From positions 1 to 64,000 of the forward strand of contig DATHDS010000025.1 in assembly GCA_035318925.1 (NCBI GenBank): a DNA stretch of 64,000 bases, given 5' to 3'. The stretch is from VAXT01 sp035318925. GTDB lineage: Bacteria > Actinomycetota > Thermoleophilia > Gaiellales > Gaiellaceae. Under the pieces are notes generated by a model, which was not told the origin of the DNA, made no database searches, and saw only the letters and a program-made list of their open reading frames with translations. The translations under genes were made by a program, and so were the position numbers. Every line of letters begins with the position of its first letter. The first letter of the stretch is position 1. Positions 52,532 to 59,692 of this stretch are shown piece after piece.

Positions 52532-52846
52532 ATGGGCAGCGGAGACCTCCTACGCACGGCCCGCCTTCGCGCAGGCCTGACCCAAGATCAGCTCGGCCGA
52601 GCCGTCGGCCGGTCTCAGTCTGCGATCGCCAGGTGGGAGAGCGGTCACGTTCAGCCGAGCCTCGAGACCCTGCGCGAGCTGATCCGGGCGTGTCGGCTCG
52701 AGGTGACCTTTGGGCTCGCGAACTTCGACGACTCCTACGACTCGTTCATCAACGGGCTCCTCGATATGAGTCCGGGCGAACGAGTCGCGGATTCAATCGC
52801 GCGAGAGCTCGTCTACGCGCGGATCCGAGGCAAGGCCGTTGCCTGA
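52532..52846 (+). CDS. XRE-family helix-turn-helix protein (putative antitoxin-like)
   Basis: The 104-residue protein has an N-terminal Cro/CI-type HTH (about 5-58: LLRTARLRAGLTQDQLGRAV, then SQSAIARWESGHVQPSLETL) and a C-terminal helical part without a recognised family. It overlaps the following nucleotidyltransferase gene by 8 bp, the usual arrangement of toxin-antitoxin or phage-defence pairs. The upstream AT-rich region has direct repeats that suit autoregulation. An antitoxin role is inferred from context only. Confidence 0.8.
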   Translation: MGSGDLLRTARLRAGLTQDQLGRAVGRSQSAIARWESGHVQPSLETLRELIRACRLEVTFGLANFDDSYDSFINGLLDMSPGERVADSIARELVYARIRGKAVA

Positions 52847-53345
52847 GCTCCGCTTTGGCGACATCCTTCGCGTCCTCAAGGAGCATGACGTGCGTTTCGT
52901 CGTGATCGGAGCCATCGCCGCGATCGCACAGGGCTATCCACTCACCACGCAGGACATCGACATCACGCCTGCGCGTGATCCAGACAACCTCGAACGCCTC
53001 GCCGCAGCGCTTCGGGAACTGGACGCCCGTCTTCGCACCCCGAAAGACGACGAAGGAGTCGCGTTCCCCATCGATGCACAAATGTTGGGAAACGCCGACA
53101 TGTGGACACTGCGAACGCCGTTCGGCGACCTCGACGTGAGCTATGTGCCTTCAGGCACCCACGGCTACGAGGACCTCCGGCGAGATGCTCGAACCGAGAC
53201 GATCGAAGGCGTCGAAGTCGCCATCTCGTCTCTCGTCGACATCATTCGCTCAAAGGAGGCGGCCGGGCGAGTCAAGGATCAAGCCCAGCTGCCCGCTCTC
53301 CGACGAACCCTCGAGTTGGTTCGTGGACGCGAACGTCAGTCGTAG
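52839..53345 (+). CDS. Nucleotidyltransferase-fold protein (AbiEii/MNT-like)
   Basis: The 168-residue protein starts at a TTG. It has the minimal nucleotidyltransferase core: VVIGAIAAIAQGYPLTTQDI with the DxD metal pair (DID near residue 41), and a third acidic residue in FGDLDVSYV. The C-terminal VAISSLVDIIRSKEAAGRVKD is typical of AbiEii-like and DUF6036-like proteins. Such enzymes transfer nucleotides to tRNA or protein and act as toxins or, in the MNT group, as antitoxins. It overlaps the HTH gene at its start, and its end overlaps the convergent dehydrogenase gene by 10 bp. Confidence 0.75.
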   Translation: MPELRFGDILRVLKEHDVRFVVIGAIAAIAQGYPLTTQDIDITPARDPDNLERLAAALRELDARLRTPKDDEGVAFPIDAQMLGNADMWTLRTPFGDLDVSYVPSGTHGYEDLRRDARTETIEGVEVAISSLVDIIRSKEAAGRVKDQAQLPALRRTLELVRGRERQS

Positions 53346-54169
53346 CGGTAGAAGCCCTCGCCTGACTTGCGCCCGAGCCGGCCGGCGGCGACGTGTTCCC
53401 GGAGCAGCGGGCAGGGCTCGTACCGCCCGTCGCCCAGGCCGTCGCGGAGCACCTCCATGATCGCGACGCAGGTGTCGAGGCCGATCAGGTCGGCGAGCGC
53501 GAGCGGCCCCATGGGGTGTGCGAACCCGAGCTTCGCGATCGTGTCGATCGCCTCGGCTTCGGCAACGCCCTCGTGGAGCGCCCAGACGGCTTCGTTGATG
53601 AACGGCATCAGGATCCGGTTCGAGACGAAGCCGGGGAAGTCGTTCGCCACCGCAGGCGTCTTGCCGAGCTCGCGCGCGAGCTCCGTGATCGCCTCAGCGG
53701 TCTCGTCCGAGGTCTCGCGGCCACGCACGACCTCGACGAGCGACATGACAGGCACCGGGTTGAAGAAGTGCATGCCGATCACGCGGTCCGGCCGGACGGT
53801 CGCGGCGGCTAGAGTCGAGATCGGAATCGAGGACGTGTTCGACGCGAGCACGGCCTCTGCGGGCAGCGTCTCGTCGGCGCGCCGGAAGACGTCCTCCTTG
53901 ACGGCCGCATCCTCGACGACGGCCTCGACCATCAGATCGGCCGCGACGAGCTCGTCCACTGGCTCGACCCGGCCCAGCACCTCGTCGGGGTCGGCCCCGC
54001 CCTTCTCGGCGATCTTGCCCAGACTGCGGCGCATTGTCTCGAGACCGTGCTCGACCGCTCCAGGAGCAGCGTCGTAGAGCGAGACGCGCCGGCCGGAGCC
54101 GGCGACGACCTGGGCGATGCCGCCGCCCATCTGGCCCGCGCCGACCACGAGAACGTGCCCGAATCTCAC
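53336..54169 (-). CDS. 3-hydroxyacyl-CoA (3-hydroxybutyryl-CoA) dehydrogenase
   Basis: The 277-residue protein has the NAD-binding motif VVGAGQMGGGIAQ (about 8-20), the catalytic segment ASNTSSIPISTL and FNPVPVMSLVEVV with the active-site histidine in GMHFFNP, and the C-terminal domain (DFPGFVSNRILMPFINEA, LGRKSGEGFYRYD). It oxidises 3-hydroxyacyl-CoA to 3-oxoacyl-CoA with NAD(P). The length matches the stand-alone Hbd/FadB2 type. It follows a small membrane-protein gene (9-bp gap) and the thiolase, with which it catalyses consecutive steps. Start GTG at 54169. Confidence 0.93.
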   Translation of the reverse strand: MRFGHVLVVGAGQMGGGIAQVVAGSGRRVSLYDAAPGAVEHGLETMRRSLGKIAEKGGADPDEVLGRVEPVDELVAADLMVEAVVEDAAVKEDVFRRADETLPAEAVLASNTSSIPISTLAAATVRPDRVIGMHFFNPVPVMSLVEVVRGRETSDETAEAITELARELGKTPAVANDFPGFVSNRILMPFINEAVWALHEGVAEAEAIDTIAKLGFAHPMGPLALADLIGLDTCVAIMEVLRDGLGDGRYEPCPLLREHVAAGRLGRKSGEGFYRYD

Positions 54170-54178
54170 GCGCGGAGG

Positions 54179-54499
54179 CTACTCGCGAGGCAGGTCTTCG
54201 CGCCGCCCCATGGCGACCGGAACGAGCAGCACCGCGACGATGATCCCAATGAAGAACACGAACGACAGCGGGTCCGCGTCCCTGTGCCGTTTGAACCCCC
54301 CAGATGGCTCACACGACTGCTCGCCGGCACTGGCCGCATGCCCGGCGATCGCAGGCGTGGCGGCAGGCGCACAGGGATACGCAGCGGCAGGCCCAGCCCA
54401 AACGCTCAGAGCCAGAAGCAGAGGGAGGACGACGAGAATCAGCCGTCCGACGAGCGCCGGCCGACGCGGCGGCGTGCGTCCGGAATTGCCGCAGTGCAT
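54179..54499 (-). CDS. Small secreted/membrane protein of unknown function
   Basis: The 106-residue protein has a basic N-terminus, a signal-like hydrophobic stretch (LILVVLPLLLALSVWAGPAAA), a short extracytoplasmic part with two cysteines (YPCAPA and EQSCEPS), and a C-terminal membrane helix (PLSFVFFIGIIVAVLLVPVAM) ending RREDLPRE. It lies 9 bp before the dehydrogenase gene on the same strand. No family was recognised. The signal and helix make it more likely a real gene than a chance frame. Confidence 0.55.
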   Translation of the reverse strand: MHCGNSGRTPPRRPALVGRLILVVLPLLLALSVWAGPAAAYPCAPAATPAIAGHAASAGEQSCEPSGGFKRHRDADPLSFVFFIGIIVAVLLVPVAMGRREDLPRE

Positions 54500-54584
54500 G
54501 TGTACTCAGTAGGACCGATATTTCGCCCCTGTGTTGGCCATCCGACGCAAGATCACTCGTTCGAGGTAGGTCCTGACTAGCCAC

Positions 54585-54605
54585 GTCCAGGGCCAGGCCC
54601 TGGAC
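54585..54605. repeat. Odd-length palindrome after the thiolase stop
   Basis: GTCCAGGGCC (54585-54594) and its exact complement (54596-54605) flank a single A. It lies about 10 bp after the thiolase stop and could terminate that transcript. It is nearly the same sequence as the palindrome at 61432-61452. The surrounding gap (54500-54614) shows a direct AGGTCCTG repeat and nothing else I can name. Confidence 0.6.
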
Positions 54606-54614
54606 AGGTCCTGT

Positions 54615-55766
54615 TCAGACTTCGAGGAGGAGGGCGTCGCCCTGGCCGCCGCCGGAGCAGATTGCGGCTAGCCCGAGGCCGCCGCCGTTGCGGCGGAGCT
54701 CGTGCACCATCGTGCCGAGGATCCGTGCGCCCGAGGCCCCGATCGGATGGCCGAGCGCGACCGCGCCGCCGTTCACGTTCACCTTCTCCTCGTCGGCCCC
54801 GAGCATCTTCGCCGAGTTGAGGACGACCGAAGAAAACGCCTCGTTCAGCTCGACTCGCTCGACGTCGTCGATCGTCTTCCCGGCCTTGTCGAGCGCCATC
54901 GCACCCGCCTTCGCCGGCGTGCGCGCGAGGTAGGCGAAGTCGTCGGCGACGTAGCCCTGCGAGACGATCGTCGCCAGGATCTCGAGCCCACGCTTGCGCG
55001 CGAACTCTTCGCTCGTGACGATCACCGCGCCGGCGCCGTCGTTCACGCCGGGCGCATTCCCCGCGGTGGTCGTCCCCTGGGGGTCGTAGACCGGCGGCAG
55101 CGCGGCGAGCTTCTCGAGCGAGGTATCCCGCCGGGGCCCCTCGTCTGTGTCGACGTCGCCGACGGGAACGATCTCGTCGGCGAAACGGCCCTCGTCGATC
55201 GCCTTGACCGCGCGCTCGTGTGAGCGCAGCGCCCAGCGATCCTGGTCCTCGCGCGAGATACCGAGCTCCCGGCTCACGAACGAGGCCTGCTCGACCATGC
55301 GAAGCCCGTCGAAAGTCGACGTCAGACCGTCGTGCTGCATCGAGTCGATCAGCGTGCCGTCACCGAGGCGATAACCGAAGCGGGCCTTCTCGAGCAGGTA
55401 CGGCGCGTTGGACATCGACTCCATGCCGCCCGTGACGATCACGTCGAGGTCGCCCGCGCGGATCATTGCGTCCGCGATCTCGACGGCGCGGATCGATGAC
55501 GCACACACCTTGTTGACGGTGTCGGAGCCGACCTCCTTCGGGATCCCCGCGCCGACCGCGGCCTGGCGCGCGGGCGCCTGGCCCACTCCGGCCTGGAGCA
55601 CCTCGCCCATGATCACGTACTCGACCTCCGCGGGCTCGAGCCCGGCGCGCTCGAGCGCGGCCTTGATTGCGATCGCGCCAAGCTCGGGCGCCTTGTACCC
55701 GGCAAGGCTGCCGCCGAGCTTCCCGAACGGCGTGCGAGCGGTAGAAACGATGACGGATCGAGCCAT
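54615..55766 (-). CDS. Acetyl-CoA C-acetyltransferase (thiolase)
   Basis: The 383-residue protein has the acyl-accepting cysteine Cys88 in NKVCASSIRA, the histidine in NGGAVALGHPIGASGARI near residue 338, and the second cysteine in CSGGGQGDA near the C-terminus. It condenses two acetyl-CoA or cleaves acetoacetyl-CoA, the last step of beta-oxidation. Length and motifs match the biosynthetic/short-chain thiolase II group. It is followed on the same strand by the small membrane protein and the 3-hydroxyacyl-CoA dehydrogenase. Confidence 0.95.
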   Translation of the reverse strand: MARSVIVSTARTPFGKLGGSLAGYKAPELGAIAIKAALERAGLEPAEVEYVIMGEVLQAGVGQAPARQAAVGAGIPKEVGSDTVNKVCASSIRAVEIADAMIRAGDLDVIVTGGMESMSNAPYLLEKARFGYRLGDGTLIDSMQHDGLTSTFDGLRMVEQASFVSRELGISREDQDRWALRSHERAVKAIDEGRFADEIVPVGDVDTDEGPRRDTSLEKLAALPPVYDPQGTTTAGNAPGVNDGAGAVIVTSEEFARKRGLEILATIVSQGYVADDFAYLARTPAKAGAMALDKAGKTIDDVERVELNEAFSSVVLNSAKMLGADEEKVNVNGGAVALGHPIGASGARILGTMVHELRRNGGGLGLAAICSGGGQGDALLLEV

Positions 55767-55810
55767 AGCGAGAGCCTAACTGTCGGGCCAAACGCCACAA
55801 AAGCGGCCGG

Positions 55811-55841
55811 GCCATGTCCGGTGCCTGGCACCGGACATGGC
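55811..55841. repeat. Perfect 31-bp odd palindrome between hydrolase and thiolase genes
   Basis: Arms 55811-55825 and 55827-55841 are perfect 15-bp complements around a single T (55826). The left arm reads GCCATGTCCGGTGCC. It lies between the thiolase start (55766) and the dienelactone hydrolase stop (55893), so it is downstream of the hydrolase. Same design as 3901, 54585, 61432 and 61561. Confidence 0.65.
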
Positions 55842-55892
55842 TCCTCGAGCCCCGGCCGAACCCGAGATTCCGCACAACCGAGCCATCCGGGG

Positions 55893-56642
55893 TTAACCGC
55901 CGTAGCGCTCGATGAAGTCGAGCACCCGCTGCCAGGCATCGGCCGAGTCGTCGGCGAACTCCTCGTAGCGGCGGTCGAAGAAGCTGTGCGGCGCCCCGGG
56001 GTATGTGACCACCTCGTGCTCGACCCCGGCTGTGGTCAGCGCCTCATCGAACTCGGCATTGAGCTCGGCCGTGATGTTCTGATCCTCCCCCGCCTGGAGC
56101 GCCAGGATCGGAGCGTCGATCTCGCGGGCACGCTGCGTCGGGCCGGGCGACTCGCGCTGCGCCGGGTTGCCGTAGAAGCCAACCGCGCCGGCCAGGCCGT
56201 GGCCGCCCGCAGCCGACAGCCACGAGTTGCGGCCGCCGAAGCAGAAGCCGACGGTGAAGATCGAGCTGCTGCCGGCCTCGCGGAGCCACTCGACCGCGGC
56301 GCGCACGTCGACCTGGATCCCCTCCGGGGTCGTCTGCGCGACGTGCTCCATGTACTCGAAGTCGTCTCCGCGCTTCTCGGTGCCCGCCGTGCGGCCGAAG
56401 TAGTCGATCGCGACGGCGGCAAGCCCCCTCTCCGCAAAGCGGAGAGCGAGCTCCTCGTAGAAGCGGTAGAGACCACGGACGTCGGGGAGGATGACGACCC
56501 CATTTCCGCTGGGCTCCTCCGGGGCTGCAGCGAACGTGGCGAACCGGTTCCCGTCGGCGCTCTCGAGGATGAGATCGCGATGCTCGATGGCACCGCCTTC
56601 GATCGGCGGGATCGGCGGCAACGAGTCCAGCTGGAAGCACAT
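55893..56642 (-). CDS. Dienelactone hydrolase family protein
   Basis: The 249-residue protein has the DLH pattern: cysteine nucleophile Cys134 in GFCFGG, an aspartate in LQAGEDQNI, and the histidine in YPGAPHSFFD near residue 223. These alpha/beta-hydrolases open dienelactones or act as carboxymethylenebutenolidase-like esterases. The true substrate is uncertain because the family is broad. It has no signal peptide. It is co-directional with the thiolase upstream, but the palindrome and 126-bp gap between them suggest separate transcription. Confidence 0.85.
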   Translation of the reverse strand: MCFQLDSLPPIPPIEGGAIEHRDLILESADGNRFATFAAAPEEPSGNGVVILPDVRGLYRFYEELALRFAERGLAAVAIDYFGRTAGTEKRGDDFEYMEHVAQTTPEGIQVDVRAAVEWLREAGSSSIFTVGFCFGGRNSWLSAAGGHGLAGAVGFYGNPAQRESPGPTQRAREIDAPILALQAGEDQNITAELNAEFDEALTTAGVEHEVVTYPGAPHSFFDRRYEEFADDSADAWQRVLDFIERYGG

Positions 56643-56685
56643 GCGGCGACCCTATACGCCGAGGAGAGCCTGTAATCATCCCGCC

Positions 56686-56997
56686 GTGTGCACGGGCATT
56701 CGCCTCGGGCTGGTGGGCTGCGGAAGGTGGGGAAGATTCATCCTCCGCGACCTCGTCGCGCTCGGCGCGAGGTGACGGTCGCCGCACGTTCAGCGGACGG
56801 CAGGGCTGCCGCACTCGAGGGGGGCGGCGCGAACGTGGTCGAGCGCGTGGATGACCTCCCGGAGATCGAGGGAATCGTTGTCGCGACGCCAACGCCGACG
56901 CATGCCGAGGTCGTGGAGCGCGCCCTCGAGCAGGGGGTGCCGGTTTTCGTCGAGAAGCCCCTCACCGACGACCTCGCGGCGGCCGGCCGGCTTGTCG
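56686..56997 (+). pseudogene. 5' fragment of a Gfo/Idh/MocA oxidoreductase, frameshifted and truncated
   Basis: From the GTG at 56686 the frame reads IRLGLVGCGRWGRFILRDLV, a Rossmann NAD(P)-binding start, then stops at TGA (56773-56775). One base shift restores EVTVAARSADGRAA, GIVVATPTPTHAEVVERALE and PVFVEKPLTDDLAAAGRL, including the conserved EKP lysine of the family. At about 56990-57000 this similarity ends and the sequence becomes the antisense of a truncated RmlC-like gene. About two thirds of the expected oxidoreductase is missing. It is a remnant, probably of sugar-nucleotide metabolism. Confidence 0.7.
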
Positions 56998-57396
56998 TCG
57001 GGGTCCCAGTACTCGGTGACGGCGTAGATGTGCAGCGACGGCTCGCGGAAGTAGAAGCCGTGCGCAAGGCCGCGCGGGATGACGAGCGAGGCGGGCTCGT
57101 CGCCGCTCAGCTCGACCATCGCCGAGAGCCCCTCGGTCGGAGAATCTTGCCGAAGGTCACCCAGCCCCACGGAAGCTCGTCCGTACGGGAGAGTGAGGTA
57201 GTCCTCGTGCCGGACGTGGACGTGGACACCGCGGAGCACGCCCGCTTCCGAGCGAACCGCATTCCACTGAATCGCGCGACGCCGGTCTCCCATTCGAGCC
57301 GGTAGAGCTCTGGAAGACGCCGCGCTCGTCCGCGTGCGCGTTGAGCGACCGCAAGAGAGTCCCGCCCGGGAGGGGCGCAGGAGGAGCCACGATCAC
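56995..57396 (-). pseudogene. Truncated, twice-frameshifted dTDP-sugar epimerase-like (RmlC/cupin) gene
   Basis: From the GTG at 57396 the frame reads GGTLLRSLNAHADERGVF, as in RmlC-family proteins, then loses similarity. A one-base shift gives ELYRLEWETGVARF, and a second gives QWNAVRSEAGVLRGVH, GDLRQDSPTEG, LVIPRGLAHGFYF and IYAVTEYWDP, the conserved core in order. The C-terminal third is missing where the sequence joins the oppositely oriented oxidoreductase fragment. Each shift corresponds to one missing base. It is either a decayed gene or a poorly sequenced one. Confidence 0.7.
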
Positions 57397-57441
57397 GCGG
57401 CCGTTATATCGCGTTCCTCCTGCGCCGCGGTACGAAGTGGG

Positions 57442-57819
57442 TTAGCTGACCCTGAAGAACCCGTGCATCATCGACTCGTGGACCGAGCAGTAGAACGACC
57501 ACCTGCCGCGCTTGAGCGTGATGGTGATCGTCTTCGTTCCCGTGAACGCCGTTCCGGTCACGTGCTTCTCGATCTTCGGCTTCGGGCTCTCACGCTCGAG
57601 CGTGAAATTGTGGATCGCTGACCGGTCCGTGACGGTCACCCTGTAGGTCCCGGCCTTCAGGGACGTGAATCTCTTGCCGCCTTTCCTGAGGGAGATCGTA
57701 AAGCCGGGGCCGACGACGCCCTTCAGCGTGGGCGTCGAGGCGCGCTGTCCAAGCGCGCTTGCAGCCAGGCCAACGGAGAGCGCGAACGCCGCGCCGGCGA
57801 GAACGAGGATTCTGGTCAT
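57442..57819 (-). CDS. Secreted cupredoxin-like copper protein
   Basis: The 125-residue protein has a signal peptide (ILVLAGAAFALSVGLAASAL) and a beta-sandwich domain with cupredoxin copper ligands: His70 (SAIHNFTL), Cys111 and His114 (FYCSVHESMMHGFFRV), and an axial Met117 or Met118. The spacing after the second histidine is shorter than in plastocyanin, and His119 occupies the plastocyanin methionine position. It may carry electrons or buffer copper outside the cell. A copper exporter and copper sensor lie 4 kb away, but a shared function is only suggested. Confidence 0.82.
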   Translation of the reverse strand: MTRILVLAGAAFALSVGLAASALGQRASTPTLKGVVGPGFTISLRKGGKRFTSLKAGTYRVTVTDRSAIHNFTLERESPKPKIEKHVTGTAFTGTKTITITLKRGRWSFYCSVHESMMHGFFRVS

Positions 57820-57979
57820 ACGGAGCTCCTTTACGAGGTGGTCCCTTCTTCATCCCCCTTACGGCGCCCGGACGTCCTCGGTTTCCTCAACTGACGTGTG
57901 GCTACGATCAGATGGCGGGCCGTCGCCCGCCCGTCGCCATGGAACCGATGCCTTTCCCATCCGTCAGTAGGAGCACGCC

Positions 57980-59692
57980 GTGATTCGGCTTCCGGTCGCC
58001 GATCCCGGAATCCCCGACACGCGCTCGCCAGCGCGGCTGCTGGTTTGGGTCGGGCGCCAGCAGGTCGGCACGCTCGTCGCCGGCGTCCTCTTCGGCATCG
58101 CCTGGATGGTGGCCCAGGCGCTGATGCCGTTCGCAATCGGCCGTGCGATCCAGAACGGCATCGTGAACCACGACAACCACTCCCTTGCCGTGTGGACGCT
58201 TGTCCTGCTCGGGCTCGGCGCGACCCAGGCGGTCGCCGGGGTCATGCGGCACCGGTGCGCCGTCTCCAACTGGCTCCAGGCCTCGTTCCGGCTCGCACAG
58301 GTCGTCGCGCACCACGCCGCCCGGGCGGGCCCTGCCGTGCGGAACAAGCTTTCGACGGGCGAGGTCGTCGCCACCGTCACGAACGACGCGATGCGAGCGG
58401 GTGGCGCGTTCGACATCACCGCGCGGCTGGCCGGAGCGATCGTCGCGTATTTCGTCGTCGCCTTCATCCTGCTGTCGGCATCCGTCGTTCTCGGCCTCGT
58501 CGTCCTGATCGGCGTGCCCGTGCTCGTCCTCCTGCTCGGTTTTGTCATCAAGCCGCTCCAGGCCCGGCAGCTCAAGCAGCGCGAAGAGGTCGGCAAGCTG
58601 ACCGCGCTCGGCGCCGACACCGCCGCGGGGCTGCGCGTCCTGCGAGGCATCGGCGGCGAGGCGGCGTTCTTCCAGCGCTATCACGCCCGCTCGCAGGAGG
58701 TGCGGCGAGCCGGCGTGCGGGTCGCGCTTCCGCAGTCGACGCTCGACTCGGCCCAGGTGCTGATCCCCGGGCTCTTCGTCGTCTTCGTCACCTGGCTGGG
58801 GGCGCGCTTCGCGCTCTCGGGGAAGATCGACGTCGGGGACCTGGTCGCTTTCTACGGATATGCCGCGTTCCTCGTCATCCCGCTGCGCACGGCCGCGGAG
58901 GCCGTGGACAAGATCACGCGCTCGCACGTCGGCGCCGGGAAGATGCTCAACGTGCTCCGGGTCGAGCGCGAGATCCTCGAGCCGGAGAGCCCGGTCGCCG
59001 AGCCGCCCGTCGGCGTACCGCTTGCGGATCCGCAGTCCGGGCTCGTGATCGAGCCGGGGCGCCTGACCTGCATCGTCTCCTCCCCGCCCCAGGAAGCCGG
59101 AGCGATCGCCGACCGGCTCGGGCGTTTCGGCCGGGACGACGGCGCGTTCCTCGGCGACGTGCGGCTCGCGCACCTCCCGGTGGAGACTGTCCGACGGCGG
59201 ATTGTCGTCAGCGAGGCGGATCCGGTGCTCTTTTCGGGGACGCTCCGTCGAGGGCTCGATCCCTGGGGGCGGGCGGAGGACGACGGGGCGATCCATTCGG
59301 CGATCGCGATCGCCAACGCCGAGGACGTCATCGAAGCCCTGCCGGACGGACTCGAGACGACGATCGACGAGCGCGGGCGGTCGTTCTCGGGCGGCCAGCG
59401 CCAGCGGCTCGTGCTCGCCCGGGCGCTGCTCTCGGACGCCGAGCTGCTCGTGCTCGTCGAGCCGACGAGCGCCGTCGACGCCCATACCGAGGCGCGGATC
59501 GCCAAGCGGCTGCGCGAGGCGCGCGACGGCAAGACGACGGTCATCGTCACCACGAGCCCGCTCGTCCTCGACCAGGCCGACCGCGTCGTCTTCCTCGAAG
59601 GCGGACGGGTCGTCACGGACGGAACGCACCGAGAGCTCCTACGGACAAGCCGCGCCTACAACTGGACCGTGACCCGAGGAGAGGACCTGTGA
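57980..59692 (+). CDS. ABC exporter half-transporter with degenerate Walker A
   Basis: The 570-residue protein has a six-helix membrane domain (about 20-320) and a nucleotide-binding domain. The P-loop position reads LTCIVSSPPQEAGAIADRL, with no GxxGxGKS/T, and the Walker B aspartate is lost (ELLVLVEPTSAVD). The signature RSFSGGQRQRLVLARAL is intact. It should not bind ATP through its own P-loop but can complete the ATP site of its partner. The GTG at 57980 has AGGAG 7 bp upstream, and its stop overlaps the partner start as GTGA. Substrate unknown; the family includes lipid and multidrug exporters. Confidence 0.9.
   Translation: MIRLPVADPGIPDTRSPARLLVWVGRQQVGTLVAGVLFGIAWMVAQALMPFAIGRAIQNGIVNHDNHSLAVWTLVLLGLGATQAVAGVMRHRCAVSNWLQASFRLAQVVAHHAARAGPAVRNKLSTGEVVATVTNDAMRAGGAFDITARLAGAIVAYFVVAFILLSASVVLGLVVLIGVPVLVLLLGFVIKPLQARQLKQREEVGKLTALGADTAAGLRVLRGIGGEAAFFQRYHARSQEVRRAGVRVALPQSTLDSAQVLIPGLFVVFVTWLGARFALSGKIDVGDLVAFYGYAAFLVIPLRTAAEAVDKITRSHVGAGKMLNVLRVEREILEPESPVAEPPVGVPLADPQSGLVIEPGRLTCIVSSPPQEAGAIADRLGRFGRDDGAFLGDVRLAHLPVETVRRRIVVSEADPVLFSGTLRRGLDPWGRAEDDGAIHSAIAIANAEDVIEALPDGLETTIDERGRSFSGGQRQRLVLARALLSDAELLVLVEPTSAVDAHTEARIAKRLREARDGKTTVIVTTSPLVLDQADRVVFLEGGRVVTDGTHRELLRTSRAYNWTVTRGEDL

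Noticed and set aside
57898..59688. The long upstream extension of the second ABC gene (1177-residue plus frame)
   Set aside because: The upstream half is out-of-frame shadow of the first ABC gene; protein similarity begins only at the GTG at 59689.
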